DNA from: Actinomycetes bacterium
Lineage (GTDB): Bacteria > Actinomycetota > Coriobacteriia > Anaerosomatales > JAJZPX01
Assembly (NCBI GenBank): GCA_021811025.1
Contig: JAJZPX010000024.1
Location: 1-12,927, forward strand
DNA: 12,927 nt
Reading direction: 5' to 3'
A program made the position numbers and the translations under genes. Of the stretch, positions 1-7,169 are shown piece by piece (position 1 is the stretch's first letter; each line of letters begins with the position of its first letter). The notes beneath the pieces are model-generated. The model was not told where the DNA came from, ran no database searches, and saw only the letters and a program-made list of their open reading frames with translations.

Positions 1-1
1 C

Positions 2-2284
2 GCCCTCGAGGCCTTGCGCGACCTGTCGAGCCCGCGCGCGCTGGTGATACGCGACGGGACGCAGCAGCGAATCCCCGGCCGCGACGTCGTCCGTGGTGAC
101 ATCGTCCTGCTCGCCGAAGGCGACCGAGTCCCGGCGGACGCGGTCGTTGTCGACAGCTCCAACCTCTCGGTGGACGAATCGCTTCTGACGGGCGAGTCCG
201 TCCCCGTGCGCAAGGTGGCGTTGCGGCCCGGCGTCGAGGCCGACGCGCGGCCGGGCGGAGACGACACGCCGGCGGTGTTCTCGGGGACGCTGGTCGTCAA
301 GGGGCAGGGGATCGCGGAAGTGCGCGCGATCGGAGCGCGGACGGAGCTCGGGCGGATAGGGGCGGCACTGGGACGCTTGACCCCGGAGAGAACGCGGCTG
401 CAGCGCGAGGTCACCGTGCTGGTCCGCAACCTCGCCGTGCTGGGCCTGGCGTTGTGCGCGGCCGTCGTGGTCATCTACGGCATGACGCGCGCGGACTGGT
501 TGCAGGGGACGCTCGCCGGGATCACGCTTGCGATGGCGATGCTGCCGGAGGAGTTTCCGGTCGTGCTGACGGTGTTCCTCGCGCTGGGGGCCTGGCGAAT
601 GTCGCAGCACAACGTGCTGACGCGCCGGATGCCCGCGATAGAGACCCTGGGCTCCGCTACGGTCCTTTGCGTCGACAAGACCGGGACGCTCACTCAGAAT
701 CGCATGACCGTCCGCGAGATCCAGACCGACGGCCTGACGTTCCGCGTCGACGGGCAGCAATCGCTTCCGGAGGCGTTCCACGAGATCGTCGAGTACGCCG
801 TTCTCGCTAGTCCGGTCGAGCCGTTCGGCACGATGGACACCGCCTTCAAGGATCTCGGCAACCGCTTCCTCGCGCAGACCGAGCACCTGCACGCGGACTG
901 GACGCTCGTGCGCGAGTACCAGCTGTCCGAATGGCTGCTGGCGTTGTCGCACGTGTGGCGCTCGCCCGACGGAGGCGACTACGTCATCGCCGCCAAGGGC
1001 GCCCCGGAAGCGATCGCCGATCTCTGCCATTTCGACGAGGTTGACACGCGCGCGCTGTCGCACCGCGTCTCGACGATGGCGGCGAAGGGGTTGCGAGTCC
1101 TCGGAGTCGCGGCGGCGTCGTTCCGGCTGACCGAGGGCCTCCCGCCTGAGCAGCACGACTTCGACTTCCGCTTCCTCGGGCTCGTCGGCCTCGAGGATCC
1201 CATTCGACCCACCGTGCCCGCCGCCGTCAGCGAGTGCTACTCGGCGGGTATCCGCGCGGTGATGATCACCGGCGACTATCCGGGGACCGCCTGCGCGATA
1301 GCCGAGCAGATCGGCCTGATGCCGCGCAAGGAGGTCATCACGGGACCCGAGCTGGAGGGGATGACCGACGACCAGCTCGCTCGCCGCATCGGAGTCGTGA
1401 ACGTCTTCGCGCGGGTCGTGCCGGAGCAGAAGCTTCGGATCGTGCGGGCGCTCGAAGCGCGCGGCGACGTGGTCGCGATGACGGGCGACGGGGTGAACGA
1501 CGCCCCGGCGCTGAAGGCGGCGGATATCGGGGTGGCGATGGGAGAGCGCGGCACCGACGTCGCCCGCGAGGCCGCGGCCCTCGTTCTCACCGACGACGAC
1601 TTCGGCTCGATCGTGGGCGCCGTCAGAATGGGGCGCAGGATCTTCGACAACCTCAAGAAGGCGATGAGCTACATACTCGCAGTGCACGTCCCGATCGCGG
1701 GGATGTCCCTGCTGCCCGTGCTGTTCCGCTGGCCGATCGTGCTCATGCCCGTGCACATAGCGTTCCTCGAGCTCATCATCGATCCCGCCTGCTCGATCGT
1801 GTTCGAGGCCGAACGGGAAGAGCCCGGGGTGATGGAGCGGCCCCCTCGCTCGTTGAAGGAGCCGCTGTTCAGCCCGCGCATGATCGCTCTCGCGCTCGGA
1901 CAAGGGATGGCCGTGCTGGCGGTCGTGCTCGGCGTGTTCCTCTTCTCGCTCACGCGCGCGGCGGGCAACGACGCGTACGTGCGGGCGGTGACGTTCACGA
2001 CGCTCGTGCTGGCGAACCTCGGGCTCATCCTCGCGAACCTCTCGTGGACCCGATCGATCCTCCAGGTGCTTCGAATGGGAAACCGCGCGCTGTGGTGGGT
2101 TCTGGCGGGGGCATTGGTCTTCCTCGCGGCGGCACTGTACGTCCCGTTCGTGCGCGGCCTGTTCGGCTTCGGCGTGCTCGACGCCCGCGACATCGCGCTG
2201 GCCGTCGGAGCCGCAGCGCTCGGCGTGCTCTGGTTCGAGGTCCTCAAGCTGTTTCGGGGAAGGGGCGCGCAGCCGGTGGGCTGA
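2..2284 (+). CDS. Cation-transporting P-type ATPase (P2-like), 5' partial
   Basis: This is an inner-membrane ATP-driven cation pump. The reading frame is open to the left edge (first full codon at base 2), so the true start, M1-M2 and part of the actuator domain lie upstream; the TTG at 14 is not a real start. Visible landmarks are the actuator loop TGES (188-199), PEEFP in M4 (545-559), the phosphorylation site DKTGTLT (674-694, Asp codon 674-676), the nucleotide-binding KGAPE (995-1009), MITGD (1262-1276) and the hinge TGDGVNDAP (1481-1507). Six hydrophobic segments (M5-M10) follow between about 1660 and 2270, with LELIIDPACS in M6. The ten-helix layout fits P2 ATPases rather than heavy-metal P1B pumps. 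PEEFP replaces the PEGLP of classical calcium pumps and is common in a bacterial subgroup whose ion is poorly defined, so I do not assign the ion. No heavy-metal CPC motif is seen. Confidence 0.93.
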   Translation, partial: ALEALRDLSSPRALVIRDGTQQRIPGRDVVRGDIVLLAEGDRVPADAVVVDSSNLSVDESLLTGESVPVRKVALRPGVEADARPGGDDTPAVFSGTLVVKGQGIAEVRAIGARTELGRIGAALGRLTPERTRLQREVTVLVRNLAVLGLALCAAVVVIYGMTRADWLQGTLAGITLAMAMLPEEFPVVLTVFLALGAWRMSQHNVLTRRMPAIETLGSATVLCVDKTGTLTQNRMTVREIQTDGLTFRVDGQQSLPEAFHEIVEYAVLASPVEPFGTMDTAFKDLGNRFLAQTEHLHADWTLVREYQLSEWLLALSHVWRSPDGGDYVIAAKGAPEAIADLCHFDEVDTRALSHRVSTMAAKGLRVLGVAAASFRLTEGLPPEQHDFDFRFLGLVGLEDPIRPTVPAAVSECYSAGIRAVMITGDYPGTACAIAEQIGLMPRKEVITGPELEGMTDDQLARRIGVVNVFARVVPEQKLRIVRALEARGDVVAMTGDGVNDAPALKAADIGVAMGERGTDVAREAAALVLTDDDFGSIVGAVRMGRRIFDNLKKAMSYILAVHVPIAGMSLLPVLFRWPIVLMPVHIAFLELIIDPACSIVFEAEREEPGVMERPPRSLKEPLFSPRMIALALGQGMAVLAVVLGVFLFSLTRAAGNDAYVRAVTFTTLVLANLGLILANLSWTRSILQVLRMGNRALWWVLAGALVFLAAALYVPFVRGLFGFGVLDARDIALAVGAAALGVLWFEVLKLFRGRGAQPVG

Positions 2285-2415
2285 CGGTGCCCGGGCAGCT
2301 CCGGGTCAGGCCTCGGAAAGGCGCTGGAAAGGCCAGCGTGCGAGGATCGGATCGCGGGCGCGACCGCGCCCGCGAAGCAGCCGCCCTCCCCTCGGTCGGC
2401 AGGACTCGGGGGAGG
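2281..2415 (+). promoter_or_regulatory. Structured leader with anti-Shine-Dalgarno hairpin before the TasA-like gene
   Basis: Four hairpins can be drawn in a row. Hairpin 1: 2281-2284 with 2306-2309 plus 2290-2294 with 2301-2305. Hairpin 2: CCTCG 2311-2315 with CGAGG 2341-2345, enclosing CGCTGG 2322-2327 with CCAGCG 2333-2338. Hairpin 3: a perfect 10-base inverted repeat, 2353-2362 with 2365-2374. Hairpin 4: CCTCCCC 2385-2391 with GGGGAGG 2409-2415. The last one masks the Shine-Dalgarno sequence of the gene starting at 2421, five bases away. The pairings are seen directly; a regulatory role (riboswitch, thermometer or translational control) is inference. It matches no riboswitch class I recognise. 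No T-run follows any hairpin, so a classical terminator is unlikely, and I see no convincing promoter in the gap. Confidence 0.4.
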
Positions 2416-2420
2416 ATGAC

Positions 2421-2903
2421 ATGAGACGGTTGATGTATCTGCTGATGGGCGCGGGCCTCGCCTTGTGCGTTGGGCTTGCGGGAGCCTACTTCACCAGCAG
2501 GGCGGAGGTGCCCGACAGCGTGATTCGGGCGGGCAGCGTGGAGGTGTCGGCGGAGCCGACCTCAGCAGCGCTGTCGATCGACGCGCTCGCGCCGGGCTCG
2601 TCGGTCACGCGGCCGCTCGTCGTGGTGAACGAGGGCAATCTCGCGATGAACGTCGTCGTCACGGGTGCGAAGAAGGCCGGCATCACGAACCTGTACAACG
2701 CCCTGACGTGCACCGCCACGGTGGACGGGGCGGCTCTGTACGAAGGCCCGCTGTCCGCGCTGCGGACCGCCCCGCTGCAGGTCCCGGCGGGCGGCAGGGC
2801 GCAGGTGCAGTTCGCCGTCGGGTTGCCCGCGAGCGCGGGAAACGACCTCGCAGGGGAGTACGTGAAGCTGTCGCTGTACGTCGACGCCGAGCAGGTGCAC
2901 TAG
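2421..2903 (+). CDS. TasA/camelysin-like secreted protein with SipW-type signal peptide
   Basis: A 160-residue exported protein. The N-terminus has a basic start (MRR), a hydrophobic stretch at about residues 4-22, and then GAYFTS followed by VPDSVIRAGSVEVS at about 30-43. This resembles the SipW-dependent signal segment of TasA and CotN (AYFTD...N.F.AGTL). In Bacillus this family forms matrix fibres after cleavage by SipW. The mature part (about 40-160) is a predicted beta-rich domain alternating short hydrophobic strands, with VVVNEGNLAMNVVVTG like a surface beta-sandwich; no protease motif is visible. The ATG at 2421 follows GGGGGAGG at 2408-2415. The next gene, a SipW-like peptidase, starts on the base after this stop codon, supporting an enzyme-substrate pair. 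Whether it builds fibres, or is a smaller surface or accessory protein like TapA, cannot be told; it is shorter than Bacillus TasA (about 260 residues). Confidence 0.78.
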   Translation: MRRLMYLLMGAGLALCVGLAGAYFTSRAEVPDSVIRAGSVEVSAEPTSAALSIDALAPGSSVTRPLVVVNEGNLAMNVVVTGAKKAGITNLYNALTCTATVDGAALYEGPLSALRTAPLQVPAGGRAQVQFAVGLPASAGNDLAGEYVKLSLYVDAEQVH

Positions 2904-3314
2904 GTGGGGACGCGCCGTCGTGCCGCATCGCTCCTGGTCGACGGCATCGTGGTCGTCGCGTGCGTCGTGGCGTCGTGCCTGCTCGGAGTCTCGGCCGTCG
3001 CCGGAGGATCGATGGAGCCGGCGGTGTCGCGCTGGGACCTGGTCGTCTACCGAAAGGCGGCGGCGCGTCCACGATCGGGCCAGCTCGTGATGCTCGGACG
3101 CCGAGGACACGCGTGGGTGCACCGGGTCGTCCGGGTGACCGATCGCGGCACGATAGTGACGCGCGGCGATGCCAACCCCATCCCGGACCTCGAGGAGACG
3201 TCGACGGCGGCGGTGCGCGGAACGGTAGTGGCGGTCATCCCAACCGGACGGCTGCTGGCGCGTTTGGCCAGCTGGGGAGGTCGTGCTAGACTCTGGAGCC
3301 AATCGCATACCTAG
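2904..3314 (+). CDS. Signal peptidase I, SipW/Sec11 (ER) type
   Basis: A 136-residue membrane serine protease that probably cleaves the signal peptide of the protein encoded just upstream. One N-terminal membrane helix lies at about residues 10-33. The nucleophile is Ser36 in GGSMEP. VHRVV puts His73 where bacterial LepB enzymes have the general-base lysine, which is the mark of the SipW/Sec11 type. The acidic box TRGDANPIPD (86-95) is also present. Odd points: the usual Gly-Asp after the serine box reads RWD (43-45), and the C-terminus (TVVAVIPTGRLLARL...) lacks the clear second membrane helix of Bacillus SipW. The GTG start at 2904 directly follows the TAG of the upstream gene, with only weak ribosome-binding sequence (GAGCAGG, about 2889), so coupled translation is likely. 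The last codons contain the promoter of the next transcript. Confidence 0.82.
   Translation: MGTRRRAASLLVDGIVVVACVVASCLLGVSAVAGGSMEPAVSRWDLVVYRKAAARPRSGQLVMLGRRGHAWVHRVVRVTDRGTIVTRGDANPIPDLEETSTAAVRGTVVAVIPTGRLLARLASWGGRARLWSQSHT
3264..3292 (+). promoter_or_regulatory. Promoter of the pheST T-box transcript
   Basis: TTGGCC (3264-3269) and TAGACT (3287-3292) are 17 bases apart. TGC before the -10 gives an extended -10 (TGN). Each hexamer matches the sigma-70 consensus at 4 of 6 positions. Transcription would begin near 3299, just before T-box stem I. The promoter lies inside the 3' end of the signal peptidase gene. The arg promoter further on uses the same TAGACT. Prediction by motif only. 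Confidence 0.6.
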
Positions 3315-3317
3315 CGA

Positions 3318-3616
3318 TGACGGAGACATAAGCCCGCGAAGGCGCCGCGTCTCCAGGGAGGGCCCCTGGACTGGGAGGGCCCGGCCGGCGGCGCGGGCGG
3401 TTCACTCCATCAGCTGCGACCTGAACGCGCAAGCGCGCCTGTAGGGAAGCCGGATCCGCCGTTACCGGACGGCCGCACGTGAGAGCGGCGCAGGCACGGG
3501 CCGACGGTCTCGTGCGAGGAGTGGCCGCCTTCAAGCGGGCGGCAACCAGGGTGGTACCGCGGAAGCCGACTTCCGTCCTTGGGGAATCCCAAGGCGGAGG
3601 CCGGCTTCCTTCGTTG
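3318..3616 (+). promoter_or_regulatory. T-box leader, tRNA-Phe specific, controlling pheST
   Basis: This cis-acting RNA reads the charging state of tRNA-Phe and lets transcription into pheST continue when uncharged tRNA binds. Base of stem I: TGACGGAG 3318-3325 with CTCCATCA 3405-3412 (one C-A mismatch). Next helix: GCCCGCG 3332-3338 with CGCGGGC 3392-3398. The internal loop between them holds GGTTCA (3399-3404), placing specifier TTC (Phe) at 3401-3403, followed by a purine. The T-box AGGGTGGTACCGCGG is at 3548-3562. The antiterminator forms by CCAGGG 3546-3551 with CCTTGG 3577-3582 and GCGG 3559-3562 with CCGT 3573-3576, leaving the 7-base bulge TGGTACC 3552-3558. TGGT would pair with the ACCA end of a tRNA with A73, as in tRNA-Phe. 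The leader fills the 316-base gap before pheS. Confidence 0.95.
3561..3615 (+). terminator. T-box attenuator (intrinsic terminator)
   Basis: A long hairpin competes with the antiterminator: GGAAGCCG 3561-3568 with CGGCTTCC 3602-3609, CTTCCG 3570-3575 with CGGAGG 3595-3600 (one G-T pair), and CCTTGGG 3577-3583 with CCCAAGG 3588-3594, closing a GAAT loop. It shares 3561-3562 and 3573-3582 with the antiterminator, so the two are mutually exclusive. The following T tract (TTCGTT, 3610-3615) is weak. The pheS ribosome-binding site at 3623-3628 is outside the hairpin, so control is transcriptional rather than translational. Confidence 0.85.
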
Positions 3617-3630
3617 AAGAGCAGGAGGGC

Positions 3631-4701
3631 ATGAGGCAAATGCGGATGACGGACGAGTTGCGATCGCTCGGGCGATCGGGTGTCGCCGAGGCGGAGGCGG
3701 CGGACGATCTCGCGACGCTCGATGCCGTGCGCGTCGCCTACCTCGGCAAGAAGGGCTCGCTGACCGCCGTGCTCCGCGGTCTTGGATCGCTCCCGTCCGA
3801 GGAGCGGCCAGAGGTGGGACGCGTCGCGAACGAGGTGCGCGCGGAGCTCGAGTCCGCCATCGACGCGAGGCGTGCGGAGCTCGCGGCGAAGGCGCTGGAG
3901 GAGCGTGTCGCCGCTGAGGCGGTGGACGTCACCCTGCCGGGCCGTCGCCGCCCGGCGGGCCACGTCCACCTCATCGACCAGGTGGTCCGAGAGATCGTCG
4001 ACATCTTCGTCGGTCTCGGCTACCGCGTCGCTTCCGGTCCCGAGGTGGAGCTCGACTGGTACAACTTCACCGCGCTCAACACCCCTCCGGACCATCCTGC
4101 GCGCAGCCTCCAGGACACGTTCTACGTGAAGGACCTGTCCGGGGACCGGGCGGCCGTCGCCGGAGAGTCGGACGTCGTCCTGCGCACGCACACGTCGCCC
4201 GTTCAGGTGCGAGTGATGGAGAGCGCGAAGCCGCCGATCTACATCGTAGCGCCGGGCAGGTGCTACAGGCGCGACATCCCGGATCCGAGCCATACGCCTC
4301 AGTTCAATCAGATCGAGGGGCTCGTCGTCGACGAAGGGATCACGTTCGGCGACCTCAAGGGTACCCTCGAGCACTTCGTGCGCGAGATGTTCGGCGCCGA
4401 TCGCCGCACGCGCATTCGCCCGCACTTCTTCGGCTTCACCGAGCCCTCGGCCGAGGTCGACGTCAGCTGCGGCATCTGCGGCGGGCACGGTTGCCGTTTC
4501 TGCAAGGGGACGGGGTGGCTCGAGATCCTCGGTTGCGGGATGGTCGATCCGAACGTCTTCGGCTACGCCGGCGTCGACGCGGAGCGCTACACGGGCTTCG
4601 CGTTCGGCATGGGCGCCGAGCGCATAGCCGCGCTGCGGCACGACATCCCCGACCTGCGCGTCTTCCTCGAGAGCGACGTGCGGTTCCTGCGGCAGTTCTA
4701 A
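3631..4701 (+). CDS. pheS: Phenylalanine-tRNA ligase alpha subunit
   Basis: Catalytic subunit of the alpha2-beta2 enzyme that charges tRNA-Phe in the cytoplasm. 356 residues, normal length. The N-terminal 90 or so residues are charged and helical (the tRNA-binding coiled coil). The class II core follows: GYRVASGPEVELDWYNFTALNTP.DHPAR, then HTSPVQVRVM, motif 2 YRRDIPDPSHTPQFNQIEG, and motif 3 GFAFGMGAERIAALRHDIPDLR near the end. A CxxC-x4-CxxC cluster (Cys280, 283, 288, 291) inside the core looks like a zinc knuckle, found in a subset of bacterial PheS. Start choice is uncertain: AGGAGG at 3623-3628 is only 2 bases from ATG 3631 but 11 from the in-frame ATG 3640. A third ATG at 3646 gives MTDELRSL. 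It is under T-box control and sits 15 bases before pheT. Confidence 0.98.
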   Translation: MRQMRMTDELRSLGRSGVAEAEAADDLATLDAVRVAYLGKKGSLTAVLRGLGSLPSEERPEVGRVANEVRAELESAIDARRAELAAKALEERVAAEAVDVTLPGRRRPAGHVHLIDQVVREIVDIFVGLGYRVASGPEVELDWYNFTALNTPPDHPARSLQDTFYVKDLSGDRAAVAGESDVVLRTHTSPVQVRVMESAKPPIYIVAPGRCYRRDIPDPSHTPQFNQIEGLVVDEGITFGDLKGTLEHFVREMFGADRRTRIRPHFFGFTEPSAEVDVSCGICGGHGCRFCKGTGWLEILGCGMVDPNVFGYAGVDAERYTGFAFGMGAERIAALRHDIPDLRVFLESDVRFLRQF

Positions 4702-4716
4702 GAGGAGGAGCACGAG

Positions 4717-7134
4717 ATGCGCGTATCCATGAAGTGGCTTCGGGAGCTCGTCCCGGTAGACCTGGCGCCCGCGGAGCTGGCGGACCGGCTCGACATGACG
4801 GGGACGGCGGTCGAGGCGATCGAGACGGTGGGGCAGGAGATCGAGGGGGTCGTGATCGGGCGGATCGTCTCGAAGGAGCGCCACCCCAACGCCGAGAAGC
4901 TGTGGTTGACGAAGGTGGACGTCGGCGGTGGCGAGACGCTGCAGATCGTTTGCGGCGCCCAGAACTTCAAGGTCGGCGACAAGGTGCCCGTCGCGACCGT
5001 CGGGACCACTCTCCCCAACGGAGTGACGATCAAGAAGGCGAAGCTGCGCGGCGTCGAGAGCGTGGGCATGAACTGCTCCGCTATCGAGCTCGGCGTGGGC
5101 AGCGAAGCGAGCGGGCTGCTGATCCTCCCCGACGAGGCGCCGGTCGGCGCGTCGTTCGCCGAGTGGCGCGGGATGTCCGACACCGTGCTCGATCTCGAGA
5201 TCACCCCCAACCGCCCGGACTGCCTGTCAATGGCCGGGATCGCGCGCGAGGTCGCCGCGATCACGGGCGCGACCGCCGGCAAGCCCTCGTCGACTCCCGA
5301 GGAGGGCGGCGCTCCGGCGTCGGACGAGGTGACGGTGACGGTCGACGATCCCTCCTTGTGCCCCCGGTACACCGCTCGGCTCATCCGCGGCGTGAAGGTG
5401 GGCCCTTCGCCGGATTGGCTCGTGCAGCGCGTCCTCGCCTCCGGCTCTCGCCCGGTGAGCAACATCGTCGACATCACCAACTACGTCATGTTCGAGCTCG
5501 GGCAGCCGCTGCACGCGTTCGACGCCGGGAGGCTCGCTCGCGAGGGCGGCAAGATCGCGATCGGGGTGCGGCTGGCGGGCGAGGGCGAGCATCTGGTCAC
5601 GCTCGACGGGAAGGACCGCCAGCTGGCGGCGGACACGCTCGTGATCACGGACTCATCGGGCGCGGTAGCGCTCGCAGGCGTCATGGGGGGCGAGGACACC
5701 GAGGTCTCGGCCGAAACCGTGGACGTCCTTCTCGAGTCCGCCTGTTTCGACCCGGCCTCCGTCAGCCGCACGAGCCGGCGCCTCGGGCTGTTCTCCGAGG
5801 CATCGTCGCGTTTCGAGAAGGGCGTCGACCCGAACGGCTGCGCCGCGGCATCGGACCGCGCGGCGGCGCTCATCGCGAAGATCGCAGGTGGCGAGGTCGC
5901 GCCCGGCGTCGTCGACGAGTACCCCGCGCCGCGCTCGCCGCTCGCGCTCACGCTGCGCGTCGCGCGCGCCAACTCCGTCCTCGGCACGGACCTCGGCCCG
6001 CACGAGATGTCGGACATCCTCGGCCGGCTCGGCCTCGGCGTCGCCGACGCAGGCGGCGAGGCGCTCGCCGTCGAGGTCCCGACGTTCCGGCCCGACCTCG
6101 AGCGAGAGATCGACCTCATCGAGGAGGTCGTGCGCGTGCACGGGATGGAGAACGTGACCCCCACGCTGCCCGCCGGTCCGGGCCGCGCCGGCGGCCTCAC
6201 GCGCGAGCAACGCCTGCGCGAACGGATCGGCGAGGCGCTGCGGGCTGCCGGCCTCGAGGACACGATGAGCTACAGCTTCGCGGACCCGGCGGACTTCGGC
6301 CGGCTCGGCTGGGAGCTGCCGGAGGGCGAGGTGCCGGTCGAGCTGCTGAACCCGATGTCGGAGGAACAAGCGCTGCTGCGCTGGACGCTAGCGCCGGGCC
6401 TGCTGCGAGCCGTCTCCCACAACCAGCGTCGCGGGGTCGACGACGTGCATCTCTACGAGATGGGCGCGGTGTTCGTGACCGCGCCCGGTCGCAAGCAGCC
6501 GAAGGAGCGCACGCACGTCGGCGGTGCGCTCGCGGGGCGGTGGCACCGGCCGACGTGGGACGACGAGCCTCCCCAGCTCGACTTCTTCGACGGCAAGGGC
6601 GTGTTCGGCGCGCTCGCGGAGTCGCTCGGCATCGAGCGATGGAAGCTTCGGGCCGCCGAGATGCCATGGCTGCAGCCGGGACGGTCGGCGGAGGTGCTCG
6701 TCGGCGGGGATGTCGTGGGCTGGCTGGGCGAGGTGGCCGCGCCGGTATTGGACGCGTACGAGGCGCGGGGGCCGATCGTGCTGTTCGAGCTTCAGACCGA
6801 ACCGCTCCTGCGTTCCGCTGCCGGCGTTCGCGTATTCGAGGAGCTCCCCCGGTTCCCGGCCGTGGAGCTCGACATCGCGCTGGTGGTCGACGAGGACGTG
6901 ACGGCTGAGCGGGTCGAGCAGGCTATCCGGTCGGCGGGCGGCAAGCTCCTCGAGGGCGCGCGGTTGTTCGACGTCTACCGGGGGCAGGGCGTGGCCGCGG
7001 GCCGGAAGAGCCTCGCGTTCGCTCTCACCTACCGCTCGCCCGAGCGAACCCTCACGGACGAGGATGTCGCGGCGGTGCACGAGAAGCTCGTGCGCAAGGT
7101 GACGGCTGCCGTCGGTGGGGAGCTGCGCGGGTGA
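4717..7134 (+). CDS. pheT: Phenylalanine-tRNA ligase beta subunit
   Basis: Structural, tRNA-binding and editing subunit of the enzyme. 805 residues, full length. Domains in order: the EMAP-like OB fold at about 40-150 (VVIGRIVSKERHPNAEKL, IVCGAQNF), the B3/B4 editing domain at about 215-390 (SNIVDITNYVMFELGQPLHAFD, GVMGGEDTEV, SRRLGLFSEASSRFEKG), the B5 domain at about 400-475 (LGTDLGPHEMSDILGRLGL, PTFRPDLEREIDLIEEVVR), the inactive synthetase-like fold at about 490-700, and the C-terminal ferredoxin-like anticodon-binding domain at about 712-805 (LPRFPAVELDIALVVDEDV, SLAFALTYRSPERTLTDEDV). AGGAGGAG at 4703-4710 sits a normal distance before ATG 4717. It is co-transcribed with pheS. No terminator with a T-run is seen after the stop, so some read-through into arg is possible. 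Confidence 0.98.
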   Translation: MRVSMKWLRELVPVDLAPAELADRLDMTGTAVEAIETVGQEIEGVVIGRIVSKERHPNAEKLWLTKVDVGGGETLQIVCGAQNFKVGDKVPVATVGTTLPNGVTIKKAKLRGVESVGMNCSAIELGVGSEASGLLILPDEAPVGASFAEWRGMSDTVLDLEITPNRPDCLSMAGIAREVAAITGATAGKPSSTPEEGGAPASDEVTVTVDDPSLCPRYTARLIRGVKVGPSPDWLVQRVLASGSRPVSNIVDITNYVMFELGQPLHAFDAGRLAREGGKIAIGVRLAGEGEHLVTLDGKDRQLAADTLVITDSSGAVALAGVMGGEDTEVSAETVDVLLESACFDPASVSRTSRRLGLFSEASSRFEKGVDPNGCAAASDRAAALIAKIAGGEVAPGVVDEYPAPRSPLALTLRVARANSVLGTDLGPHEMSDILGRLGLGVADAGGEALAVEVPTFRPDLEREIDLIEEVVRVHGMENVTPTLPAGPGRAGGLTREQRLRERIGEALRAAGLEDTMSYSFADPADFGRLGWELPEGEVPVELLNPMSEEQALLRWTLAPGLLRAVSHNQRRGVDDVHLYEMGAVFVTAPGRKQPKERTHVGGALAGRWHRPTWDDEPPQLDFFDGKGVFGALAESLGIERWKLRAAEMPWLQPGRSAEVLVGGDVVGWLGEVAAPVLDAYEARGPIVLFELQTEPLLRSAAGVRVFEELPRFPAVELDIALVVDEDVTAERVEQAIRSAGGKLLEGARLFDVYRGQGVAAGRKSLAFALTYRSPERTLTDEDVAAVHEKLVRKVTAAVGGELRG

Positions 7135-7169
7135 TACTGCAAGGCCACGGCCGAATTGGCGACGTTTCT

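Noticed and set aside
2303..2340. GGTCAGG followed by CGGAA resembles the core of bacterial signal recognition particle RNA
   Set aside because: The conserved AGCAG side of the asymmetric loop is missing and the flanks do not form the expected long closing helix; the match is limited to a few bases.
2353..2374. Perfect 10-base inverted repeat as a terminator for the ATPase gene
   Set aside because: No T-run follows; it reads straight into an A/G/C-rich stretch. It is kept only as part of the structured leader.
2416..2424. Tiny ATG-ACA-TGA frame overlapping the TasA-like start
   Set aside because: Its ATG touches the Shine-Dalgarno sequence with no spacing, so it is unlikely to be translated.
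3286..4884. Long minus-strand open frame (532 codons) across the T-box and pheS
   Set aside because: It lies opposite pheS and the T-box, has Arg/Asp/His-rich low-complexity composition, and is explained by GC-rich third positions leaving few stops in antisense frames.
4260..6908. Long plus-strand frame (882 codons) overlapping pheS and pheT
   Set aside because: Arg/Gly/Ala-rich translation with no recognisable domain, in a different frame from two certain genes; a GC shadow.
7135..7169. Possible terminator after pheT (GGCC repeats)
   Set aside because: Only short GGCC pairings and no T tract; not enough to call.
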